From a virus, in IMG/VR virus record IMGVR_UViG_3300008952_000278, positions 1 to 25,316 of that record: a stretch of 25,316 nt of DNA; one strand, 5' to 3'. The position numbers and the translations under genes were made by a program. The notes under the pieces were generated by a model. The model was not told the DNA's origin. It saw only the letters and a program-made list of their open reading frames with translations, and did not search any database. Positions 7,050-13,967 of the stretch are shown here, piece after piece; the stretch's first letter is position 1, and each line of letters starts with the position of its first letter.

Positions 7050-8635
7050 TGACATCAGGTAAAAAACAATTAAAACAAGCAATTCGTACCGAATTTTTAA
7101 AATGCGCACAGGATCCTGTATATTTTTTGAGAAAGTATTGTGTGATACAACATCCTCAAAAGGGTAAAATTAAATTTAATTTATATGACTATCAAGAAGA
7201 TACCATTAGAGAATTTGTAGAAAATGAATATAATATTATTCTGAAGGCACGTCAGTTAGGCATATCTACATTAACTGCAGGATATGCACTTTGGTTGATG
7301 ACTTTTTATAATGATAAAAATATTTTGGTTATTGCTACAAAACAAGAAGTTGCGAAAAATTTGGTTACAAAAGTTCGTGTGATGCATGCTAATTTACCAA
7401 CTTGGTTGACTCAAAATTGTGTAGAAGATAATAAATTAAGTTTACGATATAGTAATGGGTCACAGGTAAAGGCAGTTGCTAGTTCTGATGAAGCAGGTAG
7501 GTCAGAAGCCTTATCTTTATTAATACTTGATGAGGCAGCATTTATTGATAAAATTGATAGTATATGGACAGCGGCATCCCAGACATTAGCATTAGGTGGA
7601 AGGTGTATAGCACTTTCTACACCAAATGGTGTTGGTAATTGGTTTCATCAAACTTGGGTTGGTGCGGAAGATAAATTAAATAGTTGGAATACTACAAAAT
7701 TACATTGGACTGTACATCCAGAAAGAGATATGGAATGGAGAACCAGTCAAGATAAATTATTAGGGCCTTCAAATGCCGCTCAAGAATGTGATTGTGACTT
7801 TATCACTTCTGGTCAAAGTGTAGTTGATGGTGTTATATTAGAAGAATATAGAACTAATGTTTGTAAAGACCCAATTGAAAAACGAGGTGTTGATAGTAAT
7901 TTATGGGTTTGGGAGCCACCTAATTATACTAAAAATTATGTAGTGAGTGCTGACGTTAGTAGAGGAGATGGAACAGACTATTCTGCGTTTCATGTAATGG
8001 AAGTAGAAGAATGTAAACAAGTAGCAGAGTATAAAGGTAGAATGTCTACAAGAGATTTTGGAAACTTGGTTGTTAATATCGCAAAAGAGTATAATGACGC
8101 GTTATTAGTTATTGAGAATAACAATATTGGTTGGGCGGCTATTCAACAAGCGATAGATAGGGATTATGATAATTTATTTTATATGAGTAAAGATTTACAA
8201 TATGTAGATACACAAAAACAGATGACAAATAAATTATATAGAGAATCTAAGCAAATGGTACCTGGATTTACAATGTCTATGAAGACAAGACCATTAGTGG
8301 TATCAAAATTAGAAGAATTTTTTAGAGAAAAGGCTGTAACAGTACATTCAACGAGGTTAATTGATGAGTTGTTTGTATTTATATATAACGGACAAAGAGC
8401 AGAAGCAATGACTGGATACAATGATGATCTTGTTATATCCTTTGGTATAGCTCTTTGGATAAGAGAAACAGCTTTAAGGTTAAGGTCTGAGGGAATAGAG
8501 TTGTCTAAAAAGGCAATTAATTCCATAGATATGAATCCTGGTGTATATTCAAGTAAACCTGAAAATGATAGTTGGACTTGGGACATTGGGAAAGGTAATA
8601 GAGAGGATTTAAGTTGGTTAGTAGAAAAACAATAA
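7049..8635 (+). CDS. terL: Terminase large subunit (packaging ATPase and nuclease)
   Basis: The protein has 528 residues, within the usual range. It is the motor that pumps DNA through the portal and cuts the concatemer. The ATPase domain shows an atypical Walker A, KARQLGIST at 66-74, Walker B LLILDEAAF with D161-E162, and a coupling motif STPNG shortly after. The RNase H-like nuclease domain shows acidic residues D302 (ADVSRGDGTDY), E356 (IENNN) and D459/D460 (NDDLVISFG), the three-acid pattern of T4 gp17-type terminases. The gene starts inside the TAATG at the end of the previous gene with no ribosome binding site. The portal follows 9 bases downstream. No small terminase subunit is recognisable nearby. 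Confidence 0.96.
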   Translation: MTSGKKQLKQAIRTEFLKCAQDPVYFLRKYCVIQHPQKGKIKFNLYDYQEDTIREFVENEYNIILKARQLGISTLTAGYALWLMTFYNDKNILVIATKQEVAKNLVTKVRVMHANLPTWLTQNCVEDNKLSLRYSNGSQVKAVASSDEAGRSEALSLLILDEAAFIDKIDSIWTAASQTLALGGRCIALSTPNGVGNWFHQTWVGAEDKLNSWNTTKLHWTVHPERDMEWRTSQDKLLGPSNAAQECDCDFITSGQSVVDGVILEEYRTNVCKDPIEKRGVDSNLWVWEPPNYTKNYVVSADVSRGDGTDYSAFHVMEVEECKQVAEYKGRMSTRDFGNLVVNIAKEYNDALLVIENNNIGWAAIQQAIDRDYDNLFYMSKDLQYVDTQKQMTNKLYRESKQMVPGFTMSMKTRPLVVSKLEEFFREKAVTVHSTRLIDELFVFIYNGQRAEAMTGYNDDLVISFGIALWIRETALRLRSEGIELSKKAINSIDMNPGVYSSKPENDSWTWDIGKGNREDLSWLVEKQ

Positions 8636-8644
8636 GAGGTAAAA

Positions 8645-10480
8645 ATGGCTGATAAATCATTATTTGCAAGACTTGGTAGACTTTTTTCATCTAACGTTAT
8701 TGTTAGAAACGTTGGTGGTAGAAAGCTAAAGATTGTAGATACAAGTAATAGTCAATATCTGCCAAGACAAGCGTTAGTAGATAGATTTACAAGACTTCAT
8801 AGTGGTCTGGGATATGCAGGTTATGGAGATATAGACTTAGTAAGGTCTACACGTTTAGGGTTATTTAAAGATTATGAACAAATGGATTCAGATTCAATTA
8901 TAGCATCGGCACTTGATGTCTATGCAGATGAATCCACAATGAAATCTGAATATGGTGATGTCTTAACCATATCTACAGAGAATAATAATATAAAAGAGAT
9001 ATTAAATAATTTATACTATGATGTATTGAACATAGAATTTAATCTATGGCCATGGGTACGTAATATGTGTAAGTATGGAGACTTTTTCTTGAATTTAAAA
9101 ATTGACGAAAAGTATGGGATAACTAATGTAGTTCCATTACCAGTCTATGATGTATCAAGATTAGAAGGTTTAAACCCAGAGAATCCAGAGTATGTTAAAT
9201 TTATGTTAGAATCATCTGGAAAAGATGGACAATCTGCACGTCATAGTCAGAGTGTAGTTAAAAAAGAATTTGAAAATTTTGAAATAGCACATTTTAGGTT
9301 ATTGAGTGATTCCAATTTCTTACCTTATGGTAAAGGTATGATTGAAGGAGCTCGTAAAACATGGAAACAACTTTCATTAATGGAAGATGCTATGTTGATT
9401 CATAGAATTATGAGGGCTCCTGAAAAGAGAATCTTTAAAATTGATATTGGTAATATTCCTCCAGGTGAGGTTGATAATTATATGAACCAAATCATTAATA
9501 AGATGAGAAAAGCACCAATTGTTGATGAAGCTACTGGTGATTATAATCTTAAATACAATATGCAAAATATTTCAGAAGATTTCTTCTTACCAGTTCGTGG
9601 TGGAGATAGTGGAACACAAATAGATACTGCTCCAGGATTAACTTACGAAGCAATTGAAGATATAGAATATTTAAAAAATAGAATGTTAGCGGCGTTGAGA
9701 GTTCCAAAAGCATTTTTAGGATTTGATGAAAATGTTGGTGAAAGAGCTACATTGGCCGCACAAGATGTAAGATTTGCAAGAACTATTGAAAGAATACAAA
9801 GAATCGTAGTTAGTGAGTTAACAAAGATTGGTATTGTTCATTTATATGCACAAGGATATACAGACCAAGAACTTGTTAATTTTGAATTGAATCTTACAAA
9901 TCCATCTACAATTTATGAACAAGAAAAAGTTGCGTTGTGGAGTGAAAAAACACAATTAGCATCTTCAATGTTACAAGATGGTATTGTTTCTACTGCATGG
10001 ATTTATGAAAATATTTTTAATTTTACGGATGATGAAATAAAAGAACTTGATAATGAGATAGTTTTTGATTTTAAACAGAAGTTCAGACGTTCACAAATAG
10101 AAGCTGAGGGTAATGATCCTGCAAAAAGTGGTGAAGCGGCAGGAACACCATCAGATATGGCAATGGGAAGAACTGGTCATGAATTAAATAATGAAGTTGG
10201 GCCTGAAGGCGGTTCACCTGAAGGTGGTTGGAATGGTGCTGGTAGACCAGTAGAACCTGCACATTATGCGAAAGATAAACACGTAAGAGGTCGTGACCCA
10301 TTGGGAAGTCATAAAATGAAACGAGATACATCATCTGATCCTAAATTGGGAAGAAATTTAGCCCTCGCGCATGTTGAAAAGTTGAAAGGAACACTAATAA
10401 AAGAAAAAGATTATAAATTATTAAACGAATCTGAAAAAATACAGGAAGAATATGATGAAGAAGTTAAACCTAAAGTTTAA
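8645..10480 (+). CDS. 20: Portal vertex protein (T4 gp20-like)
   Basis: The protein has 611 residues, slightly longer than T4 gp20. It would form the dodecameric channel at the head vertex that initiates head assembly and docks the terminase. Features typical of the family are DSDSIIASALDVYADEST near residue 80, NLWPWVRNMCKYGDFF near 135, and ALRVPKAFLGFDENVGERATLA near 355, followed by QDVRFARTIERIQRIV. The last 110 residues are a Gly/Pro/Glu-rich, probably disordered extension. GAGG sits 5 bases before the ATG. Position directly after the terminase and before core, scaffold and capsid genes matches the T4 head operon order 17-20-core-22-23, except that the sheath and tube genes 18 and 19 are absent here. 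Confidence 0.95.
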   Translation: MADKSLFARLGRLFSSNVIVRNVGGRKLKIVDTSNSQYLPRQALVDRFTRLHSGLGYAGYGDIDLVRSTRLGLFKDYEQMDSDSIIASALDVYADESTMKSEYGDVLTISTENNNIKEILNNLYYDVLNIEFNLWPWVRNMCKYGDFFLNLKIDEKYGITNVVPLPVYDVSRLEGLNPENPEYVKFMLESSGKDGQSARHSQSVVKKEFENFEIAHFRLLSDSNFLPYGKGMIEGARKTWKQLSLMEDAMLIHRIMRAPEKRIFKIDIGNIPPGEVDNYMNQIINKMRKAPIVDEATGDYNLKYNMQNISEDFFLPVRGGDSGTQIDTAPGLTYEAIEDIEYLKNRMLAALRVPKAFLGFDENVGERATLAAQDVRFARTIERIQRIVVSELTKIGIVHLYAQGYTDQELVNFELNLTNPSTIYEQEKVALWSEKTQLASSMLQDGIVSTAWIYENIFNFTDDEIKELDNEIVFDFKQKFRRSQIEAEGNDPAKSGEAAGTPSDMAMGRTGHELNNEVGPEGGSPEGGWNGAGRPVEPAHYAKDKHVRGRDPLGSHKMKRDTSSDPKLGRNLALAHVEKLKGTLIKEKDYKLLNESEKIQEEYDEEVKPKV

Positions 10481-10497
10481 TGAATTTTTTCATAGTT

Positions 10498-10513
10498 TTA
10501 TATTTATTAGTGA
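10498..10513 (+). promoter_or_regulatory. Candidate late promoter element (TTATATTTATTAGTGA)
   Basis: All 16 bases are identical to 16794-16809 before the neck gene. In both places the ATATTTAT core ends 33 bases before the ATG. No -35 partner is shared, which would fit a clamp-driven T4-type late promoter, though the sequence is not the T4 TATAAATA. Inference from recurrence. Confidence 0.5.
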
Positions 10514-10540
10514 TAGAATACATATACATTGGAGTGATTT

Positions 10541-11422
10541 ATGTCTAAAAAAATAAAACACACTAAAATTAAAAATACAGGTGTGCTATTTGAAGTGCTG
10601 ACTCGTCAAGTCACCGCCGATATAATAGAAAATAGAGATTCAAAATCTATTAATTTAATAAAAAAATATTTTAATAAAACAACTAATTTGGGACAAGAAT
10701 TAGATTTATATAATATATTGGTAAATGAAAGTTATAAAAGTTCACATAATGCAAATAGACTTGTTGAAGCGGTAGTTAAATCTCGACAAAAATTGTCAAC
10801 TGTGAGTTTAAGACGAGAAAAATATAATCTTATTAAAGAATTAAAGGATAAGTATGACGTAAATAAACTATTTGCTACTCGTATCCCAAATTATAAAAAA
10901 TTAGCATCAATCTATAAAATTTTTGAACATGAAAGTACAGAAAAATCACTTAGACCAGATGAATATGTTAATGTTCGTTCTTATTTAACAGAAAGTATAT
11001 GTGCTGAAAAAGTAGGTAGGACGGAACAACAATCTAATGTTGTAGCAGAAGATAAAGAAATTAGATTATTGGCTTATTCACTTATGGTGGAAAAATTTAA
11101 TAAGAAATATTCTAATTTGACTGAAAAACAGAAGATGATACTAAAGAAATATATTAATAATATTTCTAATACGAGTAATTTACACGAATATGTTTCTGAA
11201 GAGGTTATGGGAATTAAAACAGAATTGACTAAACTTTTACCAGAAGTAACTGATAAAATAACTAAAATAAAACTATCAGAAGTAATAAAACAGTTAGATG
11301 CAATGACTGTAGGTAAGAAAAGAATAAGTGAAAAGGCACTTATTGCTTTAATGAGATACTATGAGCTAATTGAGGAATTAAAAGATGTCAGTAAACGACA
11401 ATCTAAGACAATTAATTCGTAA
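10541..11422 (+). CDS. Unknown protein in the prohead-core position
   Basis: The protein has 293 residues, is basic and largely helical, with no signal peptide or membrane segment. It begins MSKKIKHTKIKNTGVLFEVL, then NLIKKYFNKTTNLGQELDLY; conserved-looking Lys/Tyr/Asn-rich helices follow to the C-terminus. I see no catalytic triad, so it does not look like the gp21-type protease that T4 has in this area. From memory, similar proteins follow the portal in other marine T4-like phages, uncharacterised. A good TTGGAG lies 6 bases before the ATG. Its 3' end overlaps the next gene by 38 bases. It is the first gene after the candidate promoter at 10498. Confidence 0.82.
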   Translation: MSKKIKHTKIKNTGVLFEVLTRQVTADIIENRDSKSINLIKKYFNKTTNLGQELDLYNILVNESYKSSHNANRLVEAVVKSRQKLSTVSLRREKYNLIKELKDKYDVNKLFATRIPNYKKLASIYKIFEHESTEKSLRPDEYVNVRSYLTESICAEKVGRTEQQSNVVAEDKEIRLLAYSLMVEKFNKKYSNLTEKQKMILKKYINNISNTSNLHEYVSEEVMGIKTELTKLLPEVTDKITKIKLSEVIKQLDAMTVGKKRISEKALIALMRYYELIEELKDVSKRQSKTINS

Positions 11423-12101
11423 ATATATTAAGGAAGTTCTCAAAGAACTGGAAGAAACATCTTTTAGTAGTGGAGCGGGAGCCTATAATACACCTTTTGC
11501 TTTTAGTGGGGGTAGAGACAAGGATAAAAAGAAAAAGAAGAACGTATCAACTAATTCTACAGGATATAAAATAGTAGAAGCGGCGAAGGTAAGAAAAGTA
11601 GTACTTGAAGTACCAAAAAATATTTATGGAATGAAACTAACTAAATCAAAATTAAGAGAAATCATTAGAGAAGAAATTCAGTCTATTAAAGAAGGCGGAA
11701 TGGGTATATTAGATTCAGACCAAGCAGATATATTACAAGCAATAGTAATGAGAAATAAAAGTAAACCCACGAGAGCTATTCTAAATCTTGCACTAAAGAG
11801 TGGACATTTTAAAGGTGTTGATAAAAAAGAATTATTAGGATATATTGACGGAGCAAGACAATTTGTTAAATATATGAAAAGTCATCCAATAAATGCTATA
11901 AAAGAAATTAGTGGTATAGATTTAGCAAAAAAAGTTGTTAAAAATAAACAATACGAAAAGGGTATGGATTTATTTACAGCTCAATATATTGTTCAAACAT
12001 ATGATGCATACAAAAATCATCCTGAGTTGAGAAAGAAAATCGAAAAGCTATCAGTTCCTAAAGCAGTCAAGTTGGCAAACTTGGTAATGAAAGGTAGATA
12101 A
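11385..12101 (+). CDS. Prohead-core-position protein with two copies of an amphipathic targeting-like helix
   Basis: The protein has 238 residues. It starts inside the previous gene in another frame, with GAGG at 11372-11375 nine bases before the ATG. Two short amphipathic helices are alike: LRQLIRKYIKEVLKE near the start (7-21) and LTKSKLREIIREEIQSIKE at 85-103. The first is followed by a Ser/Gly linker (SSGAGAYNTPFAFSGG) and a Lys run. The second leads into a helical domain to the end. The second helix begins just after an internal Met (83), so the protein reads like two short core proteins joined end to end. Function unknown; internal head protein is an inference from position and the helix motif. 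Confidence 0.8.
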   Translation: MSVNDNLRQLIRKYIKEVLKELEETSFSSGAGAYNTPFAFSGGRDKDKKKKKNVSTNSTGYKIVEAAKVRKVVLEVPKNIYGMKLTKSKLREIIREEIQSIKEGGMGILDSDQADILQAIVMRNKSKPTRAILNLALKSGHFKGVDKKELLGYIDGARQFVKYMKSHPINAIKEISGIDLAKKVVKNKQYEKGMDLFTAQYIVQTYDAYKNHPELRKKIEKLSVPKAVKLANLVMKGR

Positions 12102-12349
12102 TGATTAAGTTAAAAGAAATTATCAAAGAAGAAGATTATAATAAACAATACGTAAAAGAAGCTTATCGTACTCCTGATGAATTAGGTGCAGCTATGCGTC
12201 GTAGTATAGATGAATTATCCGTTGTTTTAAAGAAAGCACAAAAAGGAAGATTAGGTCCAGAAGGATGGGCAAAAAAATATTTTAGGAGTGCTCCAAAAGC
12301 AATTGAGATGATTGAACATCTAATTGGTATACTGAAAAAAATGAAATGA
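12101..12349 (+). CDS. Small core-position protein, MIKLKEIIKEE start
   Basis: The protein has 82 residues. Its start MIKLKEIIKEEDYNK resembles the short amphipathic helices of its neighbours and has an I-K-E tripeptide that would fit T4-type prohead protease cleavage. The body is helical and basic (MRRSIDELSVVLKKAQKGRL, then EMIEHLIGILKKMK). AAAGGT six bases before the ATG serves as ribosome binding site, and the start also overlaps the previous stop (TAATG). No family recognised. Possible packaged internal protein. Confidence 0.75.
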   Translation: MIKLKEIIKEEDYNKQYVKEAYRTPDELGAAMRRSIDELSVVLKKAQKGRLGPEGWAKKYFRSAPKAIEMIEHLIGILKKMK

Positions 12350-12636
12350 TTAAGTTAAAACATATATTAACAGAGAAAAGAGAATTAGGTGGTGCAATAA
12401 TAGATAAGATTCACGACTTAACTGATAAAAATGCTCATAATATGGCTAGACTTACACTTGCTAAAGCAATGAGAAATAAAATTCTTATGAAAAATTACGA
12501 AGCATTAATGACATTACATACAAAACTTCGTGATATGAATGATTTAACCTCAGCTCGTAATAGGTTAGATAAAGAATTATTTGCTCAAGCAAAAAAAATG
12601 TATAGTGATTATGATATAATATATGGAGCATTTTAG
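12346..12636 (+). CDS. Small core-position protein, MIKLKHILTEK start
   Basis: The protein has 96 residues. It begins MIKLKHILTEKRELGG, sharing the first five residues with the preceding protein (MIKLK) and carrying L-T-E, a possible prohead protease site. The rest is helical and basic with many Met, Lys and Asn. The start overlaps the previous stop as ATGA and lacks a clear ribosome binding site, implying translational coupling. No family recognised. Confidence 0.73.
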   Translation: MIKLKHILTEKRELGGAIIDKIHDLTDKNAHNMARLTLAKAMRNKILMKNYEALMTLHTKLRDMNDLTSARNRLDKELFAQAKKMYSDYDIIYGAF

Positions 12637-12980
12637 TGAGTAAAAAATCAATATATAAACAGTTAATGACTGAATTAGATGAAGCACCTTTAAGTTCTAC
12701 ATCACAATTACCATTCAGTTCAACAGAGGCTAGACAATTAGTTGAAAAAGATGTAGTTGTAATGTCAAAGATTTTAGGAAAAGCATCACAACAATCCATT
12801 AAAACAATGATGAATGGTGTAAAAAGTGGTAAGTACGATGCTTTTGATTTACAAAGAGCAATAATGACAGGTCCTGTTAAAGATACTGGTACAGGACAAA
12901 GAGATATGATGAGAGCTTTGTGGAACCGAGTAAGAGATGGTTTCAGACGATATTCTAAAAGAGGAAAACTCAGAAAATAA
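12636..12980 (+). CDS. Small core-position protein with GTG start
   Basis: The protein has 114 residues. The GTG at 12636 overlaps the previous TAG, and GGAG at 12625-12628 lies 7 bases upstream, which decides this start. The N-terminus MSKKSIYKQLMTELDEAP again is a short basic-hydrophobic helix ending in acidic residues (L-D-E). The C-terminal 25 residues are very basic (RVRDGFRRYSKRGKLRK). No membrane segment or enzyme motif. An internal head or nucleic acid-binding protein is plausible but unproven. Confidence 0.75.
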   Translation: MSKKSIYKQLMTELDEAPLSSTSQLPFSSTEARQLVEKDVVVMSKILGKASQQSIKTMMNGVKSGKYDAFDLQRAIMTGPVKDTGTGQRDMMRALWNRVRDGFRRYSKRGKLRK

Positions 12981-12988
12981 ATATTTAT
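12981..12988 (+). promoter_or_regulatory. Candidate promoter-like element (ATATTTAT)
   Basis: Directly follows the stop of the previous gene in a 27-base gap and ends 19 bases before the next ATG, closer than the copies at 10500 and 16796. It matches the recurring core but may be chance in AT-rich DNA. Confidence 0.25.
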
Positions 12989-13007
12989 ATAATATTGGAG
13001 ATATAAA

Positions 13008-13634
13008 ATGGCTAAAAAAATCAAAATGAAAGATTTAATGAACGAAAACTTTTCAACAATATCTACTGTTGGTGGTATTGTTACAGCTAAACCATTTCAT
13101 ACAGATATGAGTTTATCAGCTCTTGTAAAAGAAAAATATGGTGAAGTTGAAGAACAAGAAATTGATATTGAAGGTTTAAAAAATGAATTAGCTGAGTTTA
13201 ATAAAATTGGTGAAGCTCTTTTTGGTAAATCCAATATTATAGATATTGCAGAGAAATTAAGTTGGATTGCAAGTCAAGCTAAGAATCATACTTTAAGTGA
13301 AACAGAAGATTGGTTTGATAAAATTACAATCAATCGTAATATGAAAGAACTTACATCACTTTCTAAAAACTTTTCAAAGATAGCTGGTGAAGCTAAATCA
13401 GTTCAAGAAAGAATGTCAGCACTATATGAAGATATGGGTCATATACTTTCTCGTTATTATGAAGTAAATGAAAAGACAGAAAATACTATTGATGAAGGTG
13501 ATTATGAAGCATTCTTTCAATCTACTATGAAAAAGTTTGGCATCTCATCACCAGATGAATTAGATGATGATAAGAAAAAAGAATTTTTTAATTATGTAGA
13601 TGCTAATTACAAGGCAGAAAAAGAAACAGACTGA
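13008..13634 (+). CDS. Core-position protein, acidic, helical
   Basis: The protein has 208 residues. It starts MAKKIKMKDLMNENFSTIST, a basic amphipathic start like its neighbours, followed by a short Gly/Thr/Phe segment (VGGIVTAKPFHTDM). From about residue 50 it is acidic and helical (EIDIEGLKNELAEFNKIGEAL, then long helices with KELTSLSKNFSKIAGEAK). The last 40 residues are acidic (SPDELDDDKKKEFFNYVDAN). GGAG precedes the ATG by 8 bases. No catalytic motif; I cannot match it to the T4 gp21 protease. Likely an internal head or core component by position only. Confidence 0.78.
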   Translation: MAKKIKMKDLMNENFSTISTVGGIVTAKPFHTDMSLSALVKEKYGEVEEQEIDIEGLKNELAEFNKIGEALFGKSNIIDIAEKLSWIASQAKNHTLSETEDWFDKITINRNMKELTSLSKNFSKIAGEAKSVQERMSALYEDMGHILSRYYEVNEKTENTIDEGDYEAFFQSTMKKFGISSPDELDDDKKKEFFNYVDANYKAEKETD

Positions 13635-13636
13635 GG
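13633..13636 (+). promoter_or_regulatory. Ribosome binding site deciding the TTG start of rpsU
   Basis: GAGG five bases before the TTG at 13642. It overlaps the stop codon of the preceding gene (TGA at 13632-13634), so rpsU translation is probably coupled to it. Confidence 0.6.
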
Positions 13637-13641
13637 TTAAT

Positions 13642-13827
13642 TTGATAGAAGTAAAGGTTCGTAAAGGTAACATAGAAAAAGCTTTAAGACAATTAAAAAA
13701 ACAAGTAAAAGAAACAAAGTTATTTTTAGAATTGAAAGATAGAGAGTTTTACACTAAACCCTCTGCAATTAAAAGAGAAAAAAGAGCTAAATCCCTGTTA
13801 AGAAGAAGAAAATTATCAGAAAACTAA
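13642..13827 (+). CDS. rpsU: Ribosomal protein bS21 homologue encoded by the phage
   Basis: The protein has 61 residues from a TTG start. It opens IEVKVRKGNIEKALRQLKK and continues LELKDREFYTKPSAIKREK, matching the bS21 pattern: a beta-strand V-x-V-R-x-N/G start, an A-L-R-x-x-K-K helix, the R-x-x-x-Y-x-K-P-S core and a basic C-terminal helix. Length fits bacterial bS21 (about 60-75). The TTG at 13642 is chosen because GAGG at 13633-13636 lies 5 bases upstream and because it gives the canonical N-terminus; the frame opens earlier, at an ATG at 13600, but that would add 14 foreign residues. bS21 sits at the mRNA exit of the 30S subunit near the anti-Shine-Dalgarno helix. Phage copies are known, for example in pelagiphages; a role in biasing host ribosomes to phage mRNA is a hypothesis. 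Confidence 0.9.
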   Translation: MIEVKVRKGNIEKALRQLKKQVKETKLFLELKDREFYTKPSAIKREKRAKSLLRRRKLSEN

Positions 13828-13843
13828 CTCTTTTTTATATTTC

Positions 13844-13861
13844 TGTATATTTATATATACA
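13844..13861 (+). promoter_or_regulatory. AT palindrome containing the ATATTTAT element
   Basis: TGTATAT-TTAT-ATATACA: perfect 7-base arms around a 4-base centre, 106 bases before the scaffold ATG. The recurring element (13847-13854) lies inside it. If it is a promoter, the scaffold/capsid message carries an unusually long 5' leader of roughly 100 bases. Could also be an operator or a weak hairpin. Confidence 0.35.
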
Positions 13862-13869
13862 AAAATAAA

Positions 13870-13903
13870 TACACTACGAACATTCCGTTCATCTTGTAGT
13901 GTA
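13870..13903 (+). ncRNA. Leader hairpin upstream of scaffold gene
   Basis: TACACTAC (13870-13877) pairs perfectly with GTAGTGTA (13896-13903). Inside it GAAC (13878-13881) pairs with GTTC (13887-13890) around an ATTCC loop, leaving an ATCTT bulge on the 3' side. That gives 12 base pairs. There is no U run after it, so it is not an intrinsic terminator. It lies between the candidate promoter at 13847 and the scaffold gene, so it would be in the 5' leader of the scaffold/capsid mRNA; a stability, processing or control element is inferred. Confidence 0.45.
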
Positions 13904-13967
13904 ATCAAGAAGTAATTCTATTATAGTTCCAAATAACTATATTAATATCCAATTATGGAGATAAGTA

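Noticed and set aside
12485-13024. Minus-strand open frame of 179 residues
   Set aside because: It lies over four well supported + strand genes with good starts and overlaps, and encodes no recognisable protein.
13600-13641. Upstream in-frame ATG start for the bS21 gene
   Set aside because: It would add residues from a region inside the previous gene that do not fit bS21, while the TTG at 13642 has GAGG at proper spacing and gives a canonical N-terminus.
13870-13903. tRNA or terminator at the leader hairpin
   Set aside because: It is a single bulged stem without cloverleaf arms, T-loop sequence or a following U run.
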